Below are positions 52,032 through 64,000 of a stretch of DNA of 64,000 bases, piece by piece. Within the stretch, counting starts at the first letter, position 1. Every line of letters starts with the position of its first letter. The notes beneath the pieces are model-generated. The model searched no databases. It was not told the origin of the DNA and worked only from the letters and a program-made list of their open reading frames with translations. The stretch is from Virgibacillus salexigens. Lineage in GTDB: Bacteria > Bacillota > Bacilli > Bacillales > Amphibacillaceae. A program made the translations under genes and the position numbers. The stretch spans positions 992,001 through 1,056,000 of the forward strand of contig NZ_BNEO01000001.1 in NCBI RefSeq assembly GCF_014905415.1, in the 5' to 3' direction.

Positions 52032-52067
52032 CTTATTCTCCTCTCCTTCAAGACGTGTGCATGGTGT

Positions 52068-52111
52068 AAAAAAGGAGGGCCCATTTACAAACGTAGATGA
52101 GCCTTCTCTTT
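52068..52111 (-). terminator. intra-operon attenuator hairpin after dppE
   Basis: On the minus strand an imperfect stem centred on GGCTCAT / ATGGGCC ends in TTTTTT just past the dppE stop. It may lower expression of ykfA-ykfC-ykfD relative to the abundant binding protein. Confidence 0.5.
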
Positions 52112-52121
52112 GCCTATCCAT

Positions 52122-53768
52122 TTACTGTTTATCTGTATGTTTCAACTCAAGGTAACCAACCGGATGCCGCACAAGGTTGGTAATACCTTCTTGCAATATC
52201 TCAACTTGATTGTAATAGCGAACCGGAAATGCTGGCATTTCTTCTGCTAACAGCTTCTCGGCTTCATACATGTATTCCCAACGCTTTTCTTCATCTGCTT
52301 CTGCTTTTATTTTGGTAATTAATTCATCATATGACTCATTAGACCAACCAGTACGGTTCATATAGGAGCCTGTAATAAAGCTTTCTAAAAAATTAACAGG
52401 ATCTGCGTAATCATATAAGAATGAACTACGGGATAACTGATGCTCCAATGCTTTTTGATCTTCTTGGAAGACGTTCCATTCTGTGTTTTCTAACGTAACC
52501 TCTACTCCAAGATTTTCACTAAACATGCCTTGTAAAGCTTCGGCTACTGCCTTATTTACATCATCCGTATTATATGACAATGTAATTGCTGGCAGCTCAT
52601 CGTACCCCTCTTCTTTCATCCCTTCTTCTAATAATTGCTTCGCTTTCTCTGGATTGAATTCTACTAATTCATCATTAACATCACGGAAATCCTCCCCAGA
52701 TGGATTCTCAAACCCTGGTGATACAAATCCATATGCAGGTTCTACTTTATTCTTAACCACAAACTCAGCAATATTTTGACGATTCACTGCCAATGCAAAC
52801 GCTTGACGGATTTTTTTATTTTGGAATGGCTCTTCTGTTACATTAAACCGATAGAAGTCTAAACCGCCTTGATCAACAATTTGTACATTCTCTCCATCAA
52901 TGAGTTGATCTGACATCTCCGCTGGAATTTCAGTAGCGTCTAGATCTCCCCGTTCAAACATTTGATATTCTGTGTTAATTTCGTTCACCATTGCCCATTC
53001 TACACCATCTAATGGCACATTTTCTGCATCCCAGTATTCTTCATTTTTAGCAAATACCATCTCACTATCATGTTCCCATGACTCTAATTTGAATGGCCCA
53101 TTGGCTACAAATGACGATGCTTCGGCATGCCATTCTGGATTTTCTTCGGCAACTTTATGATTAACTGGAAAGAAGGCTGGATTTGTTACAACATGTAAAA
53201 AATACCCAGTAGGACTTTCTAATTCTACCTTAAATGTTTTCTCATCAACTGCTGTTAATCCCAAATCCTCTACTGATCCTTCTCCATTATTAAAGGCTTC
53301 TCCACCTTTAATAAAGTAACCTAAGAACGCTGCCGACGAGCCGGTTTCTGGATCAAGCAACCTTTTCCACGCATAAACAAAGTCTTCTGCAACAACTGGA
53401 TCTCCATTTGACCAATTTGCATTCTCTCTTAAATGAAAAGTATAGGTTTTTCCATCTTCGGATACCTCCCATTCTTCTGCCATCGCAGGCTGTGGTTGAT
53501 GACTGCTATCTAATCGTGTCAGTCCTTCCAATAAATTATTCAATGGATTCCAAGATACAGAATCAAACCCAATTGCTGGATCAAACGAAGTTGGTTCCTG
53601 TTGATTATTCAATTTTAATATTTTCTCTTCTCCTCCAGCTTCCTCTGTTGTATCCCCTTCTGCATTACTCTCGGGCTGTTCTTCGCCAGCATTTTCATTG
53701 GCCGTACAAGCAGCCAAAACGAAAATGATAAAGCTAACCGCAATGAATAGAAGCCATTTTTTCTTCAT
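52122..53768 (-). CDS. dppE: peptide ABC transporter substrate-binding lipoprotein (DppE/OppA type)
   Basis: This 548-residue solute-binding protein of family 5 has a lipoprotein signal (FVLAAC, C21), an acidic linker, and motifs such as LTRLDSSHQPQPAMAEEW and YTFHLRENANWSNGDPV near residue 105. In this operon it should capture murein tripeptides or dipeptides at the outer membrane face and deliver them to DppBC. Gene order dppA-B-C-D-E matches Bacillus subtilis. Confidence 0.92.
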   Translation of the reverse strand: MKKKWLLFIAVSFIIFVLAACTANENAGEEQPESNAEGDTTEEAGGEEKILKLNNQQEPTSFDPAIGFDSVSWNPLNNLLEGLTRLDSSHQPQPAMAEEWEVSEDGKTYTFHLRENANWSNGDPVVAEDFVYAWKRLLDPETGSSAAFLGYFIKGGEAFNNGEGSVEDLGLTAVDEKTFKVELESPTGYFLHVVTNPAFFPVNHKVAEENPEWHAEASSFVANGPFKLESWEHDSEMVFAKNEEYWDAENVPLDGVEWAMVNEINTEYQMFERGDLDATEIPAEMSDQLIDGENVQIVDQGGLDFYRFNVTEEPFQNKKIRQAFALAVNRQNIAEFVVKNKVEPAYGFVSPGFENPSGEDFRDVNDELVEFNPEKAKQLLEEGMKEEGYDELPAITLSYNTDDVNKAVAEALQGMFSENLGVEVTLENTEWNVFQEDQKALEHQLSRSSFLYDYADPVNFLESFITGSYMNRTGWSNESYDELITKIKAEADEEKRWEYMYEAEKLLAEEMPAFPVRYYNQVEILQEGITNLVRHPVGYLELKHTDKQ

Positions 53769-53790
53769 ACCTTTTCCTCCCCCTTTTATG

Positions 53791-54798
53791 TTATTGCTTT
53801 ATGGCTGATGCAGCCAATAACTGCTTCGCCCGTTCATCCTGTAACCAGCAGTCTACCTTATGGGTATCGCTTTGTTCAGTAGTAACGGGATAAACTTTAT
53901 CACACACCTCCATCGCGAATGGACATCGTGCAGTAAATGGACAACCCTTTGGAGGTGAGAATAAATCAGGTGGTGTTCCATCAATAGGTACTAACTTTTC
54001 TCCTGTTACATCTAATCGTGGAACAGATTTTAATAATCCCTTCGTATAGGGATGCTGTGGATCATAAAAAATCTCACGTTTCGTTCCAACTTCAATAATC
54101 TTTCCTGCATACATTACCGCAATTCGATCTGCTATCTTAGCCACTACACCTAGATCATGGGTAATAAGTATAATGGATACTCCTGTTGCTTCTTGTATTT
54201 CATCAAATAACTCAAGGATCTGTGCCTGTATCGTCACATCTAAAGCGGTGGTTGGTTCATCCGCAATAAGTAATTCCGGTTCACAGATTAAAGCCATTGC
54301 AATGACAATGCGCTGCCGCATTCCTCCACTGAATTGATGAGGATATTGTTTCAGTCTCTCCGTAGGATTTGGAATACCAACTAAATGCATCATTTCTAAC
54401 GCCTTTGACTTTGCTTGATCGCTGGTAATACGATGATGTTGACGTACACCTTCCATAAGCTGCGTACCGATGGTCAATGTTGGATTAAGTGCCGTCATAG
54501 GATCTTGGAATATCATTGAAATGTCAACGCCTCGAATGGATCGCATTGTTTTCTCCGGTAATGCTGTAAGATCTTTATCCTTAAATACAATGGTACCGTT
54601 TGTAATTTTTCCTGGAGGATCAGGAATCAAGCGCATAATCGCATTCGATGTTACACTTTTTCCGCATCCGGATTCACCAACAATAGCCAACGTCTCTCCT
54701 TTATTTAAATGAAAATCCACGCCACGTACAGCTTTAATCGTACCCCCATAAGTAGAAAAGGTAACATGCAGGTTCTTAACTTCTAGTATTGTATCCAT
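53791..54798 (-). CDS. dppD: dipeptide ABC transporter ATP-binding protein DppD
   Basis: This 335-residue ATPase has Walker [11 protein letters not shown] (41-50), Q-loop MIFQDPMTALNP, signature FSGGMRQRIVIAMALI, Walker B LIADEPTTALD and the C-terminal KGCPFTARCPFAMEVC block of peptide transporters. It energises the DppB/DppC channel with YkfD. It lies 8 bases after dppC, within the operon. Confidence 0.92.
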   Translation of the reverse strand: MDTILEVKNLHVTFSTYGGTIKAVRGVDFHLNKGETLAIVGESGCGKSVTSNAIMRLIPDPPGKITNGTIVFKDKDLTALPEKTMRSIRGVDISMIFQDPMTALNPTLTIGTQLMEGVRQHHRITSDQAKSKALEMMHLVGIPNPTERLKQYPHQFSGGMRQRIVIAMALICEPELLIADEPTTALDVTIQAQILELFDEIQEATGVSIILITHDLGVVAKIADRIAVMYAGKIIEVGTKREIFYDPQHPYTKGLLKSVPRLDVTGEKLVPIDGTPPDLFSPPKGCPFTARCPFAMEVCDKVYPVTTEQSDTHKVDCWLQDERAKQLLAASAIKQ

Positions 54799-54806
54799 GT
54801 ATACAC

Positions 54807-55766
54807 CTACTTTCTAAGCTTCGGATCAAGTGCATCCTGAAGCCCATCACCTAAGACATTAAAAGCAAACATCGTGAACGAGATAAAAAACGCCGGGAAA
54901 AATAAGGTCCACCAATTGCCGGATAAAATAGCACCTAATGCATCATTTGCCATTACACCCCAACTTGCAAAAGGCGCTTGTATACCTAAACCAAGAAAGC
55001 TTAGAAATGCTTCCGCAAAAATCGCACTAGGTACTGTTAAAGTCATTTGGACAATGATTGGACCCATTGTATTCGGCAATAAATTCTTACGGATAATACG
55101 TGATGTAGTCGTGCCAAATGACTTTGAAGCCAGAATAAACTCGAAGTTTTTAATTTGTAATACTTGGCCTCGAACAATGCGAGCCATTCCAACCCATCCC
55201 GTAACAGTCAATGCAATAACAATCGTACTTAAACTGGGGCCTAGCACAACTAATAATAAGATAACTACTAGTAAGTAGGGAAGACCATAAAGTATTTCAA
55301 TGATCCGCATCATCATATTATCGGTGCGTCCACCTTTATAACCAGAGATTCCACCATATATAATACCAATAGTAAAATCTATTAACGCGGCCATCAGGCC
55401 AACAAATAGCGAAATACGGGCACCATACCACGTTCTTGTAAATACATCGCGACCAGCACTATCCGTTCCAAACCAATGGTCTGCTGATGGAGGTTGGTAT
55501 TGGTTTGGTAAGTCTTGTCTATTTACATCATACGGTGAAAAAATTGGTCCAAAGACAGCAAAAATTACAAGTAATATTAGAAAGACCAGCCCCGCCATTG
55601 CAAGTTTGTTTTTTACTAATCTTCTCCATGCATCTTTCCAATAGGACAAAGACGGCCTTGATACTGCTTCCGATGCAGTCCTATCTTGCTCCTTCCATGT
55701 AAACCATTCATCAGGAACTTCACTAGGGGGAAGAGATGAATTGGGAGTCTTATTCGCTAGCTTCAT
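54807..55766 (-). CDS. dppC: dipeptide ABC transporter permease DppC
   Basis: This 319-residue permease has a cytoplasmic N-terminal segment, about six membrane helices, the OppC-type HWFGTDSAGRDVFTR motif (about 90-105) and the ATPase-contacting loop with EAFLSFLGLGIQAP. It forms the translocation pore with DppB, from which it is separated by a single base. Confidence 0.92.
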   Translation of the reverse strand: MKLANKTPNSSLPPSEVPDEWFTWKEQDRTASEAVSRPSLSYWKDAWRRLVKNKLAMAGLVFLILLVIFAVFGPIFSPYDVNRQDLPNQYQPPSADHWFGTDSAGRDVFTRTWYGARISLFVGLMAALIDFTIGIIYGGISGYKGGRTDNMMMRIIEILYGLPYLLVVILLLVVLGPSLSTIVIALTVTGWVGMARIVRGQVLQIKNFEFILASKSFGTTTSRIIRKNLLPNTMGPIIVQMTLTVPSAIFAEAFLSFLGLGIQAPFASWGVMANDALGAILSGNWWTLFFPAFFISFTMFAFNVLGDGLQDALDPKLRK

Positions 55767-55767
55767 A

Positions 55768-56700
55768 TTATTCCCCTCCCTTTTTGTGGATTTTTATACG
55801 TGGATCAAGAATACCGTAGGCAATATCCACAAGGAATAACATAATGATTAAGAACGAACTGTAAAAGACCGTAGTTCCCATAATAACTGGATAATCCCGT
55901 TGATTAATGCTTTCGACAAAATATTTGCCCATACCTGGAACCGCAAAAATCTTTTCAATAACAAATGTTCCAGTCAAAATACTTGCCAGTAATGTTCCCA
56001 TAATGGTTACAACTGGAAGTAACGCATTTTTTAACGCATGTTTGATAATGATTTTCCATGGAGAGAGCCCCTTCGCTCGTGCCATTTTTATATAATCTTG
56101 TGTTAAAACTTCTAACATCGTTGATCTTGTTAATCTAGCAATGATTGCCATAGGTCCTGTCGCTAAAGCTGTTATTGGTAAAATCATATGCGCTGGGCTT
56201 AGCCACCTTGCAACAGGGAAAATCTCAAGATTAACAGCTAACTGCTGAATAAGTAATGTCGCCAATACAAAGTTTGGAATAGAGATTCCTAACACTGCAA
56301 ATCCCATTGCCAAGTAGTCAATTACATTATTATGCTTAAGCGCTGCAAAAACGCCTAGTGTTACTCCAGATATAACAGCAACAATAATCGTCATTATTCC
56401 TAACTCAAATGAAATGGGAAATCCCCGACCCAGCATATCATTTACTGTTTGTGATGGCTGTTTAATAGATGGGCCAAAATCAAAAGTAACAATGGACTTT
56501 AAATAAAGAAGGTACTGTATAATATATGGTTCATCTAAATTATAATGCGCTTCTAGATTAGCCTGTACAGCTTCATTCGTTCCACGTTCACTATTAAAGG
56601 GCGAACCCGGAATCGAAACCATTAATATAAAAGTAAGTGTGACAATAATCCATAACGTAACTAACATAATCATTAGCCGTTTTAATATGTATCGCAGCAT
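55768..56700 (-). CDS. dppB: dipeptide ABC transporter permease DppB
   Basis: This 310-residue permease of the OppB/DppB type has an N-terminal helix, NLDEPYIIQY in the outer loop, about five further helices and the EAA-like loop with RAKGLSPWKIIIKHALKNALLP contacting the ATPase. It lies 19 bases after dppA in the murein-peptide uptake operon. Confidence 0.92.
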   Translation of the reverse strand: MLRYILKRLMIMLVTLWIIVTLTFILMVSIPGSPFNSERGTNEAVQANLEAHYNLDEPYIIQYLLYLKSIVTFDFGPSIKQPSQTVNDMLGRGFPISFELGIMTIIVAVISGVTLGVFAALKHNNVIDYLAMGFAVLGISIPNFVLATLLIQQLAVNLEIFPVARWLSPAHMILPITALATGPMAIIARLTRSTMLEVLTQDYIKMARAKGLSPWKIIIKHALKNALLPVVTIMGTLLASILTGTFVIEKIFAVPGMGKYFVESINQRDYPVIMGTTVFYSSFLIIMLFLVDIAYGILDPRIKIHKKGGE

Positions 56701-56719
56701 GCTTATTCCCCCTATCCCC

Positions 56720-57544
56720 CTATGAAAATGTTGTATTCATAGCGAGCTCTGTCATTACCAGCATCGCTTGATACGCTTCTCTTATATCCTTTGCCTGAAA
56801 AACAACGGTTGTTGTACCTGGTTCTATCTCCGTTCCTGGCATTAAATTTGCCCACTCGGCTTGACCAAAATTATTGAATTCTATTCTAAGAACTGGATGC
56901 GAAGGAGGTGTTAACGGCTTTACCTGGTGACGATTATGAATTGCCCGTTCTACTTTGTTTGTTAAAAGTTCTCCTGCTTTTTTTGGAGTTAAACTTTTAA
57001 CTGCAGACCTAGATATTGTTTCTTTCACAGCTGCTACCGTAACGTGAGGAATGAGCTCTTTTGCTTCCTTTACTGCTTGATCATCTCCTGCAACAAAAAT
57101 AATTGGAACCTCATAATAACCAGCAAGATATGCATTAAGTCCCATTTCACCTATTTGATGGTCGTTTATATAAAAATTGCGTACAGCATGAATCATCGCA
57201 TGTGACATAACACCAAACTGCCCTGCCCTTGCATGGTATCCAATGAACATGGCACCATTATATGTATCATCCAAGCCTTGCATCATCGAAAATGGTTTGA
57301 CGTCTCCGGTAATTAACTTAGCTTCTGATTCGAGCTGATCAATAAGTATATTATTCATTTTCGAATGACTATCATTAATTACAATATCCTTACAGCCATT
57401 TTGAAAAGCTGCTCTAATAACGTAGTTTGTTTCTTCTGTCATGACTTTTCTCGCACGATCATAATTATGTTTCCTAGCATCTACAAAGGTATGATCTGGT
57501 AGTCCTGTGATTCCTTCCATATCTACAGAGACATATAATTTCAT
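56720..57544 (-). CDS. dppA: D-aminopeptidase DppA (M55 family)
   Basis: This 274-residue zinc enzyme, the length of Bacillus subtilis DppA, releases N-terminal D-amino acids such as D-Ala from short peptides. It starts MKLYVSVDMEGITG with metal ligands D8 and E10, followed by NDSHSKMNN, GYHARAG and VMSHAMIHAVR. AAGGAG eight bases before the ATG at 57544 sets the start. It heads the dpp-ykf operon, and a CodY-like box lies 37 bases upstream. Confidence 0.94.
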   Translation of the reverse strand: MKLYVSVDMEGITGLPDHTFVDARKHNYDRARKVMTEETNYVIRAAFQNGCKDIVINDSHSKMNNILIDQLESEAKLITGDVKPFSMMQGLDDTYNGAMFIGYHARAGQFGVMSHAMIHAVRNFYINDHQIGEMGLNAYLAGYYEVPIIFVAGDDQAVKEAKELIPHVTVAAVKETISRSAVKSLTPKKAGELLTNKVERAIHNRHQVKPLTPPSHPVLRIEFNNFGQAEWANLMPGTEIEPGTTTVVFQAKDIREAYQAMLVMTELAMNTTFS

Positions 57545-57580
57545 GATGAGAACTCCTTTTGTATACTTTTCATTTTTACT

Positions 57581-57595
57581 AATTTTCTTAAATTT
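57581..57595. promoter_or_regulatory. candidate CodY-binding box upstream of dppA
   Basis: AATTTTCTTAAATTT differs from the CodY consensus AATTTTCWGAAAATT at two of fifteen positions. The dpp operon of Bacillus subtilis is a classical CodY target, so repression during nutrient excess is likely. Confidence 0.65.
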
Positions 57596-57743
57596 TAACA
57601 TACACATAATCAAAAGAAAAGTCGGAAAATAAAGTATACTATCGTATATCTGTCATGTATAATCAAAATTTCAACTTACCATAACCTTAGAATCTGTAGT
57701 TCCAATTTATTCAAGTCCATTCCAACAAACTTGCTTCAACCAC

Positions 57744-57778
57744 AAAAAACAGATGCTCGGTTACCAGCATCTGTTTTT
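57744..57778. terminator. intrinsic terminator of murA
   Basis: A 13-bp or longer stem (AAAAACAGATGCT / AGCATCTGTTTTT) with an 8-base loop lies about 30 bases past the murA stop on the minus strand. Confidence 0.9.
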
Positions 57779-57810
57779 ATCAAATTATACTATTATTTCA
57801 TTTTCTATTA

Positions 57811-59142
57811 CTAGGATAACTCAGCTGCTATTTGATCTTTCGTAGCAGAATCTACTTGTACAAACGGTACTACTGTATTACCGTTTCCGTCCACACGTTC
57901 TACATCGGCACCTAAAGCTGCAAGTTTCCCTGCAAAATCAACATACCCTCGATCTAAATGTTTTAACTCTGTTACCCTAGTTACCCCTTCAGCACACAAA
58001 CCAGCTAATATTAAAGCTGCTGCAGCACGTAAATCAGTAGCTGCAACTTCTGCGCCTTGAAGATCACTTGGTCCTTCAATTATTACGCTATGACCCTCAA
58101 TTTTCATCTTTGCATTCATTCTACGGAATTCTTCTACATGCATGAACCGATTCTCAAACACCGTTTCTGTAATTACACTTGTACCTTGCGCAGCAAGCAT
58201 AAGAGACATCATTTGCGACTGCATATCTGTAGGAAAACCAGGGTGAGGCAAGGTTTTAATATCTGTCGCTTTTAATTGTTTCGGCCCAACAACACGCAAG
58301 CCAGTTGGTTCTTCTGTAACACGTACTCCCATTTCCTCAAGTTTAGAAATAACCGAACGAAGATGCTCAGGCTCAGCATTCTCTATTAATACATTACCTT
58401 GTGTGATAGCTGCTGCAACCATGAATGTGCCAGCTTCTACACGATCAGGAATGATCGTATGCTCTGTACCTTTTAATGTTTCTACCCCATCAATGCGAAT
58501 TGTTTCCGTACCTGCTCCTACAACTTTAGCTCCCATCTTATTTAGATAATTAGCTAAGTCAACAATCTCCGGTTCTTTCGCACAATTTTCAATAATGGTT
58601 CTTCCATCTGCGAGTGCTGCAGCCATCATGATATTTTCAGTAGCACCAACACTTGGCATATCTAAATAAATTTTGGCACCCTTAAGGCGTCCATTAACTT
58701 TTAGTTCAACAAAACCATTACCTACATGGGTTTCTGCTCCCATGGCTTCAAATCCTTTTAAGTGTAAGTCAATTGGACGTGATCCAATGGCACATCCACC
58801 CGGCATTGCTACTTTTGCATGACCATAGCGCGCCAATAACGGTCCGATAACAAGGACAGAGGCACGCATTTTACGAACATATTCAAATGGAGCTTCAGTT
58901 GTTAATTTATTTGATGCATCAACGGTAACTGTATTATCTTTAAATTTTACATTTGCATTCATATTGCTTAGCACTTGATTAATTGTATATACATCTGCTA
59001 ATTCTGGGACATCTGTAATAACACTTTTTCCTTCACTTGCGATAAGACTTGCTGCAATGACAGGAAGCACAGCATTCTTAGCACCTTCAACTTTCACAGT
59101 GCCGTTCAATTGGTGTCCGCCTCTTACGATGATTTTTTCCAT
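57811..59142 (-). CDS. murA: UDP-N-acetylglucosamine 1-carboxyvinyltransferase MurA
   Basis: This 443-residue enzyme catalyses the first committed step of peptidoglycan synthesis, adding enolpyruvate to UDP-GlcNAc. It has [10 protein letters not shown] (K22 and N23) and the catalytic loop [12 protein letters not shown] with C117, the fosfomycin-sensitive cysteine. Position between ywmB and spoIID marks it as the murAA orthologue; the slightly longer length than E. coli MurA (about 420) comes from a C-terminal extension. GAAGGAG precedes the ATG. Confidence 0.96.
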   Translation of the reverse strand: MEKIIVRGGHQLNGTVKVEGAKNAVLPVIAASLIASEGKSVITDVPELADVYTINQVLSNMNANVKFKDNTVTVDASNKLTTEAPFEYVRKMRASVLVIGPLLARYGHAKVAMPGGCAIGSRPIDLHLKGFEAMGAETHVGNGFVELKVNGRLKGAKIYLDMPSVGATENIMMAAALADGRTIIENCAKEPEIVDLANYLNKMGAKVVGAGTETIRIDGVETLKGTEHTIIPDRVEAGTFMVAAAITQGNVLIENAEPEHLRSVISKLEEMGVRVTEEPTGLRVVGPKQLKATDIKTLPHPGFPTDMQSQMMSLMLAAQGTSVITETVFENRFMHVEEFRRMNAKMKIEGHSVIIEGPSDLQGAEVAATDLRAAAALILAGLCAEGVTRVTELKHLDRGYVDFAGKLAALGADVERVDGNGNTVVPFVQVDSATKDQIAAELS

Positions 59143-59176
59143 ATTTCAAATCTCCTTCAGATCCAATTTCATAATA

Positions 59177-59896
59177 TTAATATTCATTTATTAGGATAGG
59201 TGTTCCTATCGTGTATGTAGGATAGTCCGATCCATTATCTGTTACTGCTACTTGTAAGTTCATTGGAAAATTATTTACAGAAATTTTATGAGCCCATAGT
59301 GGTGTATACCCATAAATTATTTTTTTATGCGTAGATTTTTTTACTGTATCGAATTGTGTCTTTGTTTGTTGTACTTTAAAATGTTCTGTCAACGTACTTA
59401 AAAAATAATCACCACTAATTATATCATTTCCCGCAGTTGTCAGACAAGCAAATTTTTTCATGGAATCCGAGAAATATAAATTCTCTATTGTAGTCACTGT
59501 ATTCTTATAGAATTCTTCAATTTCCTGACTCCAAATACTTCCTTTAATCACAACTACAATTTCTGGCTCGTACTGTTTTTGTTTTGGAACAATCACATTA
59601 TATAATACGTTAAATTGATCTGAAAAGCGAGTGTCCTGAAAGGAATATTTTAACTTTTTTTCATCCTCGGTCACCAATTTGTTGAAATGTCCCTCTAGAT
59701 CGTCAACTAATTGCTCACTACGCTTTCTTGAGATACTTTCTTTCATCGTAGTCTGCCACTGTTGAACCTCTAATTGTTGTGTTGTTATAAAGTTGGCTAT
59801 ATCAGTTAATTGATCCTGCTTGAACTCTACATCTTTAGCCATTACATTATTAGCCAGAAACATTAATAAAATACATAGAATAATAGATTTCTTCAT
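59177..59896 (-). CDS. ywmB: YwmB-family secreted protein (DUF1779)
   Basis: This 239-residue protein has a signal peptide (about 1-20, ending VMA) and a mixed alpha/beta domain. It occupies the conserved place of ywmB between ywzB and murA, and segments such as TTAGNDIISGDYF and YGYTPLWAHKI fit that family. The function is unknown; YwmB has a TATA-box-binding-protein-like fold by report, but is extracellular. GGGAGG seven bases before the ATG at 59896 sets the start. Confidence 0.78.
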   Translation of the reverse strand: MKKSIILCILLMFLANNVMAKDVEFKQDQLTDIANFITTQQLEVQQWQTTMKESISRKRSEQLVDDLEGHFNKLVTEDEKKLKYSFQDTRFSDQFNVLYNVIVPKQKQYEPEIVVVIKGSIWSQEIEEFYKNTVTTIENLYFSDSMKKFACLTTAGNDIISGDYFLSTLTEHFKVQQTKTQFDTVKKSTHKKIIYGYTPLWAHKISVNNFPMNLQVAVTDNGSDYPTYTIGTPILINEY

Positions 59897-59994
59897 AAAA
59901 AAACCTCCCAATTCATACGATAGCTATCTACAGTATGAACCAGGAGGTTTATAGACATACAATACAAATTACGACATGGAATGGAACGCAATAC

Positions 59995-60225
59995 CTAAAA
60001 TAAATGATTTAAATCCCGTGACCATTGAAGGATTTCCAAAAAGAAACGACTAACACCTGCACCAATGACAATTGTTAAAAATAGGATGAATATCTGCGCT
60101 TCTTTTGCTCTTCCTTTTTTTATCATAGGTTCAAAATTAATCGCCATCATTAAACGCCAAGTAAGATAAATAAATAAAATATGTGAAATAATACTAATCA
60201 TTGCCTGTTGTCCAATTGAAAACAT
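59995..60225 (-). CDS. ywzB: YwzB-family small membrane protein (DUF1146)
   Basis: This 76-residue protein has two membrane helices with a conserved TWRLMMAINFEPMIKKGRA loop between them and a final SRFFLEILQWSRDL, typical of DUF1146. The function is unknown; the gene follows atpC in many bacilli. AAAGGTGG five bases before ATG sets the start at 60225 instead of a GTG nine bases upstream. Confidence 0.82.
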   Translation of the reverse strand: MFSIGQQAMISIISHILFIYLTWRLMMAINFEPMIKKGRAKEAQIFILFLTIVIGAGVSRFFLEILQWSRDLNHLF

Positions 60226-60355
60226 AAGAACCACCTTTATATATTACTAATAGTAACTTTGCCATGGAACAATTAAAAAGTCAATTAAAATAAGACATGA
60301 TAAGCTACGAACCATTTCCCGGGAAATATCGACAAGCTCCTGCTATATATCCCAT

Positions 60356-60395
60356 AAAAAAATCTCTCATAACAGCTGTTACAAGAGATTTTTTT
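60356..60395. terminator. intrinsic terminator of the atp operon
   Basis: A fully palindromic hairpin follows atpC: AAAAAATCTCT pairs with AGAGATTTTTT and the loop itself contains the palindrome TAACAGCTGTTA. Confidence 0.92.
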
Positions 60396-60396
60396 A

Positions 60397-60828
<432 letters not shown>

Positions 60829-60886
60829 CTACTTATATTAAAATAAGAGTAGACCTAAATCAAAACCAATCTCCTGCCAATATCTA

Positions 60887-63205
<2,319 letters not shown>

Positions 63206-63250
63206 TCACCGCCCTTTCATAAAAGGTTACGCGTATACTTATCATGATAC

Positions 63251-64000
63251 TTAACCTTCAGATGGCAAGAATGTTTTCTTAAATGTTTCGATTGCATCTT
63301 TCATGTCCGCTTCTTCTGGCAATTTACCAGTTTCACGAATGGAGTTGAGCAGTTCTTTGCGGTTTGTGTCCATCCATAGGTTCATTTCTTCTTCAAAGCG
63401 TAAGATGTCGTCAATTGCGATATCGTCAAGGAATCCTCTAGTTAGTGCGTAGAGACTCATGACCTGCTTTTCGACAACCATAGGTTTGTGAAGTCCTTGC
63501 TTCAAGATTTCCACTGTACGTTGACCTCTGTTCAACTTCGCCTGTGTCGACTTATCCAGATCAGACCCAAATTGCGAAAATGCTTCTAGTTCGCGGAAAG
63601 AAGCTAAATCCAGTCGTAACGTACCCGCAACTTTTTTCATTGCTTTAATTTGAGCAGATCCTCCAACACGTGACACAGAAAGACCTGCATTAATCGCTGG
63701 ACGTACTCCTGAGAAGAATAAATCCGATTGCAAGAAGATCTGACCATCTGTAATAGAAATAACGTTTGTTGGAATATAAGCAGCGATGTCTCCAGCTTGT
63801 GTTTCAACAAATGGAAGCGCGGTTAATGATCCACCGCCTTTTGCATCGCTTAATTTAGCTGCTCGCTCAAGTAAACGTGAGTGAATATAGAAAACATCAC
63901 CAGGGAAAGCTTCACGACCCGGTGGACGACGTAATAATAACGAAAGCTCACGGTAAGCTACAGCTTGTTTCGATAGATCATCATATACTACCAGAACATG
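63251..64000 (-). CDS. atpA: F1Fo ATP synthase alpha subunit (C-terminal part)
   Basis: The frame is open to the right window edge, so only the last 249 codons are seen; internal ATGs are not starts. The visible part begins [19 protein letters not shown] and includes [19 protein letters not shown] and the arginine-finger region [20 protein letters not shown], all standard for alpha subunits. It precedes atpG on the minus strand. Confidence 0.97.
   Translation of the reverse strand, partial: HVLVVYDDLSKQAVAYRELSLLLRRPPGREAFPGDVFYIHSRLLERAAKLSDAKGGGSLTALPFVETQAGDIAAYIPTNVISITDGQIFLQSDLFFSGVRPAINAGLSVSRVGGSAQIKAMKKVAGTLRLDLASFRELEAFSQFGSDLDKSTQAKLNRGQRTVEILKQGLHKPMVVEKQVMSLYALTRGFLDDIAIDDILRFEEEMNLWMDTNRKELLNSIRETGKLPEEADMKDAIETFKKTFLPSEG

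Overview
The window reads as chromosome of a low-GC, Gram-positive, endospore-forming and flagellated member of the Bacillaceae, probably near Oceanobacillus or Virgibacillus (the genus is a guess from gene content). The evidence is spoIID, spoIIQ, spoIIID, mbl, flhO/flhP, comK, tagO/tagB/tagD, csaB, a dpp-ykf operon, and strong AGGAGG-type ribosome sites with many GTG/TTG starts. I saw no rRNA, tRNA, CRISPR array, transposase or prophage module.

Layout. (1) 1-11186 is a cell-envelope block: the end of a lipid-linked polysaccharide flippase, a DUF5693 membrane protein and csaB (plus strand); then a leftward operon of tagO-like transferase, acyltransferase, GT2 glycosyltransferase, DUF2304 protein, small SMR-type flippase and GT-C glycosyltransferase, resembling a three-component extracytoplasmic glycosylation system; then glpQ-like gdpD and divergent tagD-tagB. 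(2) 11.5-23.1 kb holds an APC permease, a second acyltransferase, a DinB-like protein, a large Vpr-type subtilase, gndA, a second tagO paralogue and a divergent hprK. (3) 23.2-25.2 kb holds lipM-lipA behind a TPP riboswitch and terminator. (4) 25.3-30.3 kb is a chitobiose/cellobiose-type PTS locus (IIB, IIA, IIC, GH4 glucosidase) divergent from a GntR regulator and a ChbG/YdjC deacetylase. (5) 30.3-33.1 kb holds a split ThrE-type exporter and zwf. (6) 33.1-38.7 kb holds a small membrane protein and an RND efflux operon with TetR regulator. (7) 38.9-40.4 kb holds a short comK homologue, a ytxH gene with a sigma-B-like promoter, and an acidic lipoprotein.

(8) From 40.5 kb to the right edge the order follows the classical Bacillus atp-to-fabZ segment, all on the minus strand: atpA-atpG-atpD-atpC, ywzB, ywmB, murA, spoIID, spoIIQ, spoIIID, mbl, flhO, flhP, epuA-like, fabZ. 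Two accessory insertions interrupt it. A dppABCDE-ykfA-ykfC-ykfD murein-peptide uptake operon, without ykfB, lies between murA and spoIID. Between spoIIQ and spoIIID lies an AimR-family (arbitrium-like) TPR receptor gene followed by an unannotated 50-codon gene at 45160-45312.

The most exciting item is that last pair. The small gene encodes a secretion-signal-like N-terminus followed by two identical copies of ADPDLGWID written with different synonymous codons, and it is flanked by a 15-bp perfect inverted repeat. It looks like a chromosomal, phage-free peptide-receptor quorum system placed among sporulation genes. The second most interesting item is the TPP riboswitch that appears to control lipoate synthesis (lipM-lipA) rather than thiamine genes.
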